A DNA stretch of 64,000 nt. It comes from Sphaerolaimus hirsutus. Its lineage: Eukaryota; Nematoda; Chromadorea; Monhysterida; Sphaerolaimidae. Position 1 is the stretch's first letter, and each line of letters opens with the position of its first letter. The DNA lies in the NCBI GenBank assembly GCA_964036195.1, contig OZ038453.1, positions 6,463,469-6,527,468 of the forward strand, given 5' to 3'. Below are positions 55,577 to 64,000 of the stretch, one piece after another. Made by a program: the position numbers and the translations under genes. The notes below the pieces were generated by a model that saw only the letters and a list, made by a program, of their open reading frames with translations, had not been told where the DNA came from and did not search any database.

Positions 55577-56200
55577 GCCACCAGTATCTGTGAGACACAA
55601 AAAGCGCTGAGGTATTCACGTCGCTTTACTCTCGATATTTGCTCACGTATTTATTAGCTTGGCAACTTGCCATTGAACAAATACGTGATCAAATATCGAG
55701 CGTGAAGCGACGTGAATACCTCGGTACTTTTCACACCCACGTGAATACTGGCAAGTTACCAATCTCTAATTAAAACCAGTATCCGTGAGACACAAAAAGT
55801 GCTGAAGTGTTTACGTTGCTTTACGCTCCATATTTGATCACGTATTTGTTTAATGGCAAGTTGCCAAACTAATACGTGATCAAATATCGAGCGTAAAGCG
55901 ACGTAAATACTTCCGGCGGGCGCTTTTCCGTTGTGTCTCACGGATACTGGTTTTAATTAGAGATTGGCAACTTGCCAGTATTCACGTGGGTGTGAAAAGT
56001 ACCGAGGTATTTACGTCGCTTCACGCTCGATATTTGATCACGTATTTTGTTCAATGGCAAGTTGCCAAGCTAATAAATACGTGAGCAAATATCGAGAGTA
56101 AAGCGATGTGAATACCTCGGCGCTTTTTGTGTCTCACTCATGAAAGCCACTACTGGTTTTTTGAACCCATATTGGTGACTTTCCAGTATCCGTGAGTCTT
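55577..56200. repeat. Nested palindrome array, block 1
   Basis: A palindrome of about 560 bp centred near 55,860 is itself made of smaller palindromes. Recurring parts are CAGTATCCGTGAGACACAAA, ACGTGATCAAATATCGAGCG and GCGACGTAAATAC. Most centres or junctions are a TGGC-N5-GCCA palindrome (55,659, 55,854, 55,964, 56,055; a variant at 55,748). Related to 59,440-61,330. Confidence 0.8.
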
Positions 56201-56275
56201 GGTGAAAAACATAAGTATTTTTTCCGACTAACACCAAAATAAAAAATGTCATACCATTTTGGTTACTGGCACTTT

Positions 56276-56431
56276 TCACAGGTGATAAAAATGTAAGTAA
56301 ACAGAACCCCTGAGCATGTTCAGCTCTTCCTGTTGGTTCTGCTGCAGCTGCATCATGTGTTCCTGGTTGGTCAGCAGCCGGTTGACAAGGGAGGGTTGAG
56401 TTAGAAGAAGCTTATCGAGTAATGTTGTCAT
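56276..56431 (-). CDS. Possible small coiled-coil protein, 51 aa
   Basis: Begins at an ATG at 56,431 and encodes a Leu/Gln-rich, probably helical peptide (HMMQLQQNQQEELNML). It could be an exon of a longer gene, since the C-terminal nine residues look less natural. It lies just past the 3' end of the Cys-rich membrane gene, on the same strand. Unknown family. Confidence 0.3.
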   Translation of the reverse strand: MTTLLDKLLLTQPSLVNRLLTNQEHMMQLQQNQQEELNMLRGSVYLHFYHL

Positions 56432-56640
56432 GCGTATATGTAAAATGTCCTGTAAAATGACGACAAATATCATGCGTAATATCCTGTAAAATGACAAATA
56501 TCATGCAAAGTGTCAAAAGTTTTGTGTAAAAATTCCATGAAAATTGCATCATGCAAAGTGTCAAAAGTCATGTAAAATGTCATGCAAAGTGTCAAAAGTT
56601 TTGTGTAAAAACCCATGAAAATTGCAACTGTAAAAAGTAT
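56432..56640. repeat. TGTAAAATG repeats and a duplicated segment of about 45 bp
   Basis: TGTAAAATG(T/A) recurs many times. ATGCAAAGTGTCAAAAGTTT...CCATGAAAATTGCA occurs twice (about 56,502 and 56,581). Similar TGTAAAATG motifs lie at 54,750-54,835. Confidence 0.55.
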
Positions 56641-56675
56641 TGGTTTTTTAAGCATCGAATATTGATATTGAAATG

Positions 56676-58399
56676 TCATTTATTTCCTCCAACTCTATTT
56701 ACCATATCACTCATACTGACGGCGCCAAAATCTTTCATTTCCACACCGCCGCGATCTTCACCCAAATTGAAGCCATTGCGTTTGCCTTTTGCCCATTTGT
56801 AAAGCTCCTGAGTGATGCGTGTTTTAAAATTGATTCAAAATGTACAAAATTTTATCAAATTTCTCACCGCGCCGTAGTACCTAGCCATGCCGGCTAACCA
56901 CCCAGTAGTGTTAGTGCAAATCGCTTGCAAAAACAGCCCGAGCATCCCGATCAAGGTGAAAAACTTTGAGTAATTCACTTGATTTTCCTCAATATCCTTC
57001 AGCTGAAATTTGTAAATTGTTTTGATAGGTGAACTTTAGATATTTATTAGTGGTTCAGGGGTTGCGGCGTGAAATGCGTACATTTTTTATGTACCTACAT
57101 CCCAATGCATTGAGTGTTTCATTTTCAATGGTACATAAAAATGTACGCATTTCACACCGCAACCCCTGAACCACTAATAAATATCTAACCATTTACATGT
57201 AAATAAAAATGGTTTTAGTGAGTGAGGTTTGTGAGTGAGTAAGTGAGTGAGTAGGTAGAGTGTTTTAGTTAGTGGACTATCTACTCTAAGTACCTTTCGT
57301 TTTTCCATCGCCACATCTTCCTCAGACATTGCACCACCACCACCACCACCACCACTATTTTTAATGTGCACCACAGACGCCGTGTGAACAGTGCTAGTAA
57401 CAGATGTTGTTGAGGGTGTAGCCACTCTGTTATAAGCAATGTAAACATATTTATTGGATAATGTGTCAAAATAGTAAACACATCAAAATCATCACAGATC
57501 GACTCACAATGTGTGCGTAACAGCATAGAGCTGACACAAGCTCTCACAGTCAGCAAAACCACATTTGGGAGGGGTGGTGGGGGTGGGAAGTGGAGTAGTG
57601 CACATTTTTTCTGTTGGACAAGGTTCTTGAGTAGTGCACGGTTGACAAGTTTTGCAAACTTCGCAAGTCTCGCAAATTTCACAAGTCTCGCAAATTTCAC
57701 AGGGCGCCGGTAAATAGCACGGTTCTGGGGTCTCGCAGGGTTTTGGGATCTCGCAGGGTTTTGGGGTCTCGCAGGGTTTTGGGATCTCGCAGGGTTTTGG
57801 GATCTCGCAGGGTTCTGGGATCTCGCACGGTTCTGGGGTCTCGCAGGGTTCTGGAGGTAATCCCAGACCTAGTAAGTGTACAGTAATGTGTAAAATGTCA
57901 TGAAAAAATGTGAATTAAATCAAATAGAAAAATGGTAATGAATTTTGCGCGTGAAGAATAATAATACTTTACATGACATTCGACACATTACTGTACACTT
58001 ACTAGGTCTGGGATTGACACCTGGTAAATAGCATGGTTCGGGGGTCTCACATTCACAGGGGGGTGCCGGCGTAGTGGGTCGAGGGGGGATCTAAAAAACA
58101 TTGTGTTTGCTGACATGTAATGAAATGTAACACATTTCATAAAATTCACACACCCAAATTATTCTCGGTGTTGGTGGAATGCACGGTTCACAAGGGCATT
58201 TCTCAGCACATGATTCACAGTGGCATGTGGTGTCATACACTTTGCACCGCTTTATTTCACCATCTTGCTTATAAAACATATATTTTGCAGTCGTCTGTGT
58301 GCCGATCAGTGACGACTGTGTAGTGGTGGTGACAAACGATGTGGTGCGCTCACTCTCCGTACCAACAACAACACCCTTGGTGGATTCAGTGGGCTGCAT
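56676..58399 (-). CDS. Six-exon Cys-rich single-pass membrane protein, about 338 aa
   Basis: Exons on the minus strand: 58,399-58,154; 58,090-58,021; 57,850-57,548; 57,424-57,294; 57,002-56,868; 56,807-56,676, with GT-AG introns of 63, 170, 123, 291 and 60 bases and consistent phases. Order: Thr/Ser-rich start, CHCESCAEKCPCEPC cluster, PEPCETPEPCEIPEPCE-type repeats, CEICETCEVCKTC repeats, a Gly-run linker, a membrane segment (FFTLIGMLGLFLQAI) and a basic-to-acidic tail. Whether it begins at ATG 58,399 or continues from exons further upstream is unresolved: ATGCAG there could be a start or an acceptor. The exon 3 donor (GTGAGA) has a nearby rival. Family unknown; flanked by palindromic arrays on both sides. 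Confidence 0.6.
57036..57188. repeat. Hairpin inside an intron of the Cys-rich gene
   Basis: TTAGATATTTATTAGTGGTT... and ...AACCACTAATAAATATCTAA form arms of about 58 bp around a 36-bp loop, within the 291-base intron. Confidence 0.85.
57859..58015. repeat. Hairpin filling almost a whole intron
   Basis: AATCCCAGACCTAGTAAGTG... (57,859-57,902) and its reverse complement (57,972-58,015) occupy all but 5 and 8 bases of the 170-base intron 57,851-58,020, so transposon-like ends nearly coincide with the splice sites. Confidence 0.85.
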
Positions 58400-58474
58400 A
58401 TTTATGATGAAATATATGCTAGGGTTCTACAATCTCACAGGGTTACTAGTTGGTTCAAATAAAATACTATTTTA

Positions 58475-58753
58475 AGTGAGGTTCAAACAGGACATCCCCA
58501 CCCAAACCCGATGAAAAACTCAAAAAATAAATTCAGAAAGTGTTGAATACCGAAAAAACTCAAACTTTCATAATCTCAAACCGTGACCCGATCCTGAAAA
58601 CCCAACCCTATCAATTTACAACACAACATAGTCTAAACAGAAAAATGATCCCAACCCAAAACTAGGCAAGCAACACCCACTAAAACCCAAAACACAGCCC
58701 GAACCCAGTTCCGATCACCTAACCTGAAACAACAATCCCGCTTGAACCTCACT
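58475..58753. repeat. MITE with AGTGAGGTTCAA ends
   Basis: AGTGAGGTTCAAACAGGA at the left and TCCCGCTTGAACCTCACT at the right are inverted, with a degenerate CCCGATCC-rich interior. It is related to the 5.4-6.1 and 61.5-61.9 kb elements. The right end coincides with a GTGAGG donor-like site at the end of the upstream exon. Confidence 0.65.
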
Positions 58754-59382
58754 CAAACCCAATTTCATTTGAACCACCGTAGTAATGCAAAAAGTAACCA
58801 ACCGCGTTTGTAATAAAGTTGAGGACTGAAGTCAAGCCGCGGGTGGTTCGCTTGGTCAGGGGGGTTCCGCTGGGGGTGTACGTGGGTGGCAATATGTAGT
58901 TACCCCCCTCGATATTGCAGCGAAAATCGATATTGCCCTGGAAAAGCTTGCGCATTTCTTCGCACATTTCGTTGTGCGGCGCGAGAACCGTGACGCGCCT
59001 AATGCGGTTGGTCGCGGTGTACCTGCAAATTTTTTACATTTCAGTGATTTTTAACACAAATTTATCGGGTGGGATTGTTGGGATCGGGATTAAGATTGTT
59101 GGGATCGGGATTGGGATTGTCGGGATTGGGTGGAAAATTTTTCTCGACTGGGACCGGGGGGTGTGTGGTTGAGACCGGAAGTGTTTTTTTTTCCCGATTG
59201 TTGGGGTTGGGATTGTAAAATTTCATATTTTCGCACCCGGATAGGTCGTAGCTGGATTTGGTGCGGCAAGTCGCCTCTACGCCAATGCAGGTGCACAGTT
59301 GGTGGTCGCAGGGGCCGTCCATGCCGCCGCCGCAGAGCGCCGCGCACAGCATCATCAACAAAAACGACACTTTGATATCCAT
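58749..59382 (-). CDS. Two-exon secreted protein with possible furin site, about 139 aa
   Basis: Exon 1 (59,382-59,237) starts right after an acceptor-like TTTTGCAG, so 5' leader exons are likely. It encodes a signal peptide (KVSFLLMMLCAALCGGG) and a small Cys cluster (CDHQLCTC). A 214-base intron with GGGATCGGGATT repeats follows. Exon 2 starts at 59,022 after TTTGCAG and reads VTVLAP...C...C, then KRTTR followed by a hydrophobic, Gly/aromatic stretch (GLTSVLNFITNAVGYFLHYY) and a stop at 58,749. RTTR fits a furin-type site. The exon 1 donor (GTGCGA) is non-ideal. It may be the 5' part of the Cys-rich gene, but the only good donor is out of phase with it. Confidence 0.45.
59060..59215. repeat. 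GGGATCGGGATT minisatellite in an intron
   Basis: Imperfect repeats of TTGTTGGGATCGGGATT within the 59,023-59,236 intron. The same unit builds the 5.4-6.1 kb element. Confidence 0.65.
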
Positions 59383-59439
59383 CTGCAAAATCATTTCACT
59401 TTGTCAAAATCAATTATAATTTGACATTTTGATACCTTT

Positions 59440-61330
59440 CAGATCCCGTGATAATTGATTTTGATTAAAGGTTGTTTTTATCAGATTGGCTTTTAGCCAA
59501 TATTCACGTGGGGTATGAAACATCCGCCCTGTATTTACGTCACTTGCGCAAAATATTTTTGAGAAAACAGGTTTTATTGGCAACTTGTCAGTATTCACAT
59601 GAAAAATATTTTGCGCGAGTGACGTAAATACACGGCGGACGTTTCATATCCCACGTGAATATTGGCTAATTGCCAATCTGATAAAAAACCTGTTTTCACG
59701 AGGATACAAAAAGTGTCGAATGTATTTATGTTACTTTACATTCGATATTTTGCTGCTTTTCATTTATTTATTGGCAACTTGCCATTCTTTACGTGAAAAG
59801 CGACAAAATATGGAATGTAAAGTGATATAAATACATTGACGTTTTTTTTCGTGTCCCGTGAAAGACAGGTTTTTTATCAGATTGGCAACTCGCCAGTATT
59901 CATGTGGGTGTGAATTACGTCAAGGTATTCACGTTATTTTACATTTGATATTTTACCGCTTTTCAATTATTATTGGCAACTAGCCAGTGTTCAAGTGAGA
60001 GGCGGTAAAAATATCGAATGTAAAATAACGTGAATACCTTGATGTAATTCACACCCACATGAATACTGGCGAGTTGCCAATCTGATAAAAACCTGTCTTT
60101 CACGGGAGACAAAAAATAACGTCAATGTATTTATGTGACTTTACATTCGATATTTTGTCGCTTTTCACGTAAAGAATGGCAAGTTGCCAATAAAATAAAT
60201 GAAAAGCAACAAAACATCGAATGTAAAGTGACATAAATATATTGACACTTTCGTGTCCCGTGAAAGACAGGTTTTTATCAGATTGGCAAGTCGCCAGTAT
60301 TCGCGTGGGGTAAGAAACACGTCAAAGTATTTTATGTCAATTATTATTGGCAACTAGCCAGTGTTCAAGTGAGAAGTGGCAAAATATCGAATGTAAATTG
60401 ACTTAAAATACTTTGACTTGTTTCTTACCCCACGCGAATACTGGCGACTTGCCAATCTGATAAAAACCTGTCTTTCACGGGACACGAAAAAAGCGTCAAT
60501 ATATTTATGTCACTTTACATTCGATGTTTTGTCGCTTTTCACGTAAAGAATGGCAAGTTGCCAATAAATAAATGAAAAGCAGCAAAATATCGAATGTAAG
60601 TTGACGTAAATACATTTGACGCTTTTCCGTATCCTCGTGAAAACAGGTTTTTTTATCAGATTGGCAATTAGCCAATATTCACGTGAGGTATGAAACGTGT
60701 GTACGTCACTTGACACTGGATATTTACCACTCTGATCAAATATCGAGTGTAAAGCGACGTAAATACTTCCGGCGCTTTTCGTGTCTCACGGATACTGGTT
60801 TTAATTAGAGATTGGCAACTTGCCAGTATTGACGTGGGTGTGAAAAGCACTGAGGTATTTATGTCTCTTCACGCTTGATATTTGATCACGTATTTGTCCA
60901 ATGGCAAGTTGCCAAGCTAATAAATACGTGATCAAATATCGAGCGTGAAGCGACGTAAATACCTCGGTGCTTTTCACGCTCATGTGAATACTGGCAAGTT
61001 GCCAATCTCTAATTAAAACCAGTATCCGTGAGACAAGAAAAGCGCTGAAGTGTTTACGTCACTTTACGCTCCATATTTGATCAAAGTGGTAAATATCCAG
61101 TGTCAAGTGACGTACGACACGTTTCATACCTCACGTGAATATTGGCTAGTTGCCAATCTGATAAAAACCAGTATTCTAGTGGGATATGAAAAGTGTCAAG
61201 GTATTTACGTCAACTTATACTCGATATTTTGTCTATTTTGTCGCAATATCGAATGTAAACTGATGTCAAAACCTTTACACTTTTCACACCCACTTAAATA
61301 CTGGCAAATTGCCAATATTCACGTGACTTC
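59440..61330. repeat. Nested palindrome array, block 2
   Basis: About 1.9 kb of alternating inverted units of roughly 90-130 bp, carrying ATCGAATGTAAA(G/A)TGAC, CACGTGAATA and TTTCACGGGACACGAAAA-like parts. By eye, 17 palindromes of the form (T/A/C)TGGC-N5-GCCA(A/G/T), or one mismatch from it, fall at centres or junctions; perfect TTGGC-N5-GCCAA occurs at 59,662, 60,660 and 61,141. It shares the CAGTATCCGTGAGACA module with block 1. Confidence 0.8.
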
Positions 61331-61426
61331 AAAATTGTCGCATTAGATTCTACACACCCATATTACAATGAATAAATGATAGAACTATAAAACCGAAACG
61401 TACGCCCCAAAAACAAACACACGTAC

Positions 61427-61502
61427 TTCCGAGTCCGATTTCGGGTTTGGGTTGGGCTTGGTTGGATGGTCACGCGGCTCAGCAGCTTGTTGTCGTAAAA
61501 CA
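61427..61502 (-). CDS. Possible exon, member of a duplicated pair
   Basis: Acceptor TTTCTTACAG, donor GTACGT. One frame reads FYDNKLLSRVTIQPSP. The core GCTGAGC-N-GCGTGACCATC is shared with 61,954-62,018, indicating exon duplication. The gene is unknown. Similarity to the VTVLAP segment of the 58.7-59.4 kb gene is only suggestive. Confidence 0.35.
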
Positions 61503-61536
61503 CTGTAAGAAAAAAGGTAAATTTACCATTAGTATA

Positions 61537-61912
61537 GGTTTCAAATGGGGCCAGTTTTCGGGACCGGGACCTTTCAAGATCCCGATCCTGAAACCCCAAT
61601 CCCTACCCTGAAACCCCAATCCCGACCCTGAAACCCCAATCCCGATCCTGAAACCCCAATCCCGATCCCGAAAATTTTCCCCGAAAATCCCGATCCCCGA
61701 AATGCCTATCCCGATCGCTAGAAACTACCAAGTTTGGGATCCCGATTCGGGAAAAAATGCTAATCCCAATCCCGATCCCGTGACCCCTATCCCAACCAAT
61801 CCGGACCCCGATCCCGATCCCAAAATCTCAAAAATCCAATCCCGATCCCGAAATCTCAAAAATTGAATCCCGATCCTGATCCCGAAAAGTCAACCCCATT
61901 TGAACCCTAATT
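61537..61912. repeat. GGGTTCAAATGGGG MITE with CCCGATCC satellites
   Basis: AGGTTTCAAATGGGG and CCCCATTTGAACCCT are inverted ends, and the interior is ATCCCGATCC repeats. It lies between the two duplicated exons, that is, in their intron. Confidence 0.65.
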
Positions 61913-61953
61913 TCACCCTCAAATTACCGGTGCACTCAACAGAGTGAAATTAC

Positions 61954-62018
61954 CGCTCCGATGGTCACGCCGCTCAGCAACTTGTTGAAAAATCGCCGCG
62001 CGTGCAAAAACGGTGAAT
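61954..62018 (-). CDS. Possible exon, second member of the duplicated pair
   Basis: Acceptor TATTACTCAG, donor GTAATT, 65 bases. The frame reads RRFFNKLLSGVTIGA, aligning with the 61,427-61,502 exon. No start or upstream exon was found. Confidence 0.35.
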
Positions 62019-63069
62019 CTGAGTAATAAAAATACTTCTATATTTAGTGGCACCCATTATTTTTGAGATAAACCCTTTAAAGTCTACATTTAGATGAAAA
62101 TATTCAAATCCGGTTTTATGATCAAACTTTTGATGGTACCAGTTTTGATCCAAATTTTTTATCTTGTCTTGTTTCCTATTTTGAAGCGATAGATCGATCC
62201 GTTACTAATTAACCAAAATTGTAAAATTGCAGAGTGTCCCATATTTCCAAAGCAAGATACCAATAACTACAAAAATTGGAGTCAAATTTTACAACACTGA
62301 ATGATATGTTACACGTTTTTTACAGTCTACCGCAACCATCAACTAAATAAAACTTTGGGCCACCCACATTACTACCTTCACACCCGCGGACAACTCACCT
62401 TCAATTAAATTTGCACTTTGTCTCAATTAATTAGATAATATCTGATAAATGTTCGCGCGGGGCGGGCGCTAGCACGTCGTCGCCGCAGCCGCGAATAGAA
62501 TTACAACGGCGGCCGCACGTGTACTACAAGTGTCAAGTAAAATTACCTGCGGGAAGGGTGTGTTGGATTGGGTGTGTCACGACAAATTACATGTGAGACA
62601 ACCAAAAAAATCTGATAAAAAATTACCGTATTTTTTGAATTAAATAGTTACATCTTGAAATATTATTTTAGTTATCAAATACTCAAAAAAGGTAGAATAT
62701 ATTCAGTTATCAATGAATTTTTTATAAAAGGTTCAATTTTAAAAATAGAAGGGCGTCTCCAATATAAGGATAAGTTTATTATAAAAAATACTGTATTTTA
62801 TGAACTATGTGAAACCAAATATTCTTAACCGAAACTTTTCTACTTAAACAGGTTTATAATAATTATCAGAGCATGACAAGTTACCACCACTGGCTATATA
62901 AATATGTAGAAAAACGTTTCTAAAAATCACTTTGTTTATGTGCAAAAATACATAAAAAACGCTTCCCAAGCCTATTCGCTAGCTGAATAAAGACTTATGT
63001 GCGTAGGCGTAGGTGTAGTGTCCATCCGGCAGATAAGACTTCATTCACATTTGCGCGAATCCGACATAC
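62019..63069. other. No gene called
   Basis: AT-rich except for a GC-rich patch at 62,450-62,530 that could be a small exon or CpG-rich control DNA. A degraded AATAGAAGGGCG piece of the TACCGTATT family lies near 62,620-62,810. Confidence 0.35.
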
Positions 63070-63281
63070 ACACTCGTACCAAAACATCTTTTTATACCGT
63101 AAATTCTGACTTTTATGTGTAAACACCCTTTAAATATCTTAGAAAACATATTTCCAAGTGCATTTTCAAGATATTTTGAATCCATTTTACAGATTTACTA
63201 CGTGTTTTGATAATGCTTATTGGGTGTTTTACACATAAAAGTCAGAATTTACGGTATAAAAAGATGTTTTGGTACGAGTGT
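63070..63281. repeat. 212-bp MITE with arms of about 60 bp
   Basis: ACACTCGTACCAAAACATCT... mirrored by ...AGATGTTTTGGTACGAGTGT; both arms contain CCGTAAATTCTGACTTTTAT or its complement. Confidence 0.85.
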
Positions 63282-63383
63282 ACCCATCAATTCAAAATTC
63301 TTTTTTTGTGAAAAATATTTCGAAATAGGTATAGATTCTCGATTTACGCGTATTTATTTACCTTAATCTATATTTATTTACAG

Positions 63384-63575
63384 AACATTGCATTTTTGAT
63401 CTACACACAATGTTATTTGCTGTGTAATTTGATCGAGGAGGTTTCTATCGAAGTTGGCTTTCAAAGTTGGATCCAGGGAACCAATTTCAAGTATTCGCTG
63501 GTTCCGGCATTTAATTTGAGGAGGGTTTTACCCCAGCTGAACGAATCGATATGCAGGCCACCGGATCACCAATGA
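63384..63575 (+). CDS. Terminal exon of an unrecognised gene
   Basis: After the acceptor TTTATTTACAG the frame is open for 63 codons to TGA at 63,573. The peptide has natural composition (IEEVSIEVGFQSWIQG; ends RPPDHQ) and no low complexity. The preceding exon was not found; a MITE lies about 100 bp upstream, probably in the intron. Family not recognised. Confidence 0.45.
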   Translation, partial: NIAFLIYTQCYLLCNLIEEVSIEVGFQSWIQGTNFKYSLVPAFNLRRVLPQLNESICRPPDHQ

Positions 63576-63640
63576 ATTTTGTGAGTGATTTGTTTCATGA
63601 TGGAATGTAAGTAAAGTGTAAATGTCCTGCTAGTAAGAGT

Positions 63641-63960
63641 TACCGTATTTCTTCTAATAGAAGAGTACCGATCTATTTTTTTCATCAACTTTTTACCTAC
63701 TGTTCTATTAGAGGTGCCGTTCTATTGGAGGTTGCCGTTCTATTCATTTCGTGAGTGTAAAATAGTACCAAAAGCTACAGTTCTATTAGAAGTATACCAT
63801 TCTATAAATTTCGTGAGTGCAAAAAAAAAAAACACACCAAAATCTGACATTCTATTGGAGGTGCCGTTCTATTGGAGGTACGCCATTCTATTAGAGGTAT
63901 GTAAATGTGAAACATTATATGAAATACCCTAGGATCTATTGAATGTTATGTAAAGTGAAA
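63641..63960. repeat. TACCGTATT family, TTCTAATAGAAG subfamily
   Basis: Starts TACCGTATTTCTTCTAATAG and continues with GTTCTATTAGAGGT-like repeats; the other end lies outside the window or is missing. Confidence 0.6.
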
Positions 63961-64000
63961 TGTTAGATGTATGAAAAGTGAAATGTTATGTGAAGTGTCA

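Overview
This is a 64 kb piece of a repeat-rich eukaryotic genome. Short GT-AG introns, many MITE-like inverted-terminal-repeat elements, microsatellites, sparse exons and a 200-base assembly gap all point to a nuclear scaffold, most likely of an invertebrate animal. I cannot name the species from sequence alone. No bacterial genes, rRNA, tRNA or CRISPR arrays were seen.

Bases 1-36,240 are almost entirely dispersed repeats: a GGCGCC-rich family with TAGTGATGG ends, a large TACCGTATT...AATACGGTA family with several unrelated interiors, GATA-rich fragments, long hairpins, and minisatellites built on a TTGGC-N5-GCCAA palindrome. Two islands look genic. One is a FLYWCH-like zinc finger exon plus a charged coiled-coil exon, both inside a 3.8 kb unit with roughly 400-bp terminal inverted repeats (14,442-18,263). 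The other is a GC-rich terminal exon near 34.2 kb.

Bases 36,400-53,600 hold the centrepiece, an apparently intact Polinton/Maverick (adintovirus-like) element. Five leftward genes (a dUTPase and four unknowns) diverge from a rightward block: protein-primed family B DNA polymerase, packaging ATPase, a small basic protein, a pVI-like candidate, DDE integrase, a membrane protein, penton-like minor capsid protein, a very basic core protein, double jelly-roll major capsid protein and adenain-type protease. Neighbouring reading frames abut or overlap, several by TAATG. Beyond the protease lie a leftward spliced gene for a degenerate dUTPase-fold protein and two overlapping rightward genes, one spliced. 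Two promoters share one layout: three TGGC-N5-GCCA palindromes (the spacing of nuclear factor I sites) about 11 bp upstream of a TATA box.

Bases 53,600-64,000 contain GC-rich and hairpin DNA. Two arrays of nested palindromes (55.58-56.2 kb and 59.44-61.33 kb) have NFI-type palindromes at their centres. Between them lie leftward multi-exon genes for a small secreted protein and a cysteine-rich single-pass membrane protein. Several introns here consist largely of hairpins or MITEs. A last exon of an unrecognised rightward gene lies at 63.4 kb. The element's terminal inverted repeats were not found by eye, so its true ends, and whether the palindromic arrays belong to it, remain open.
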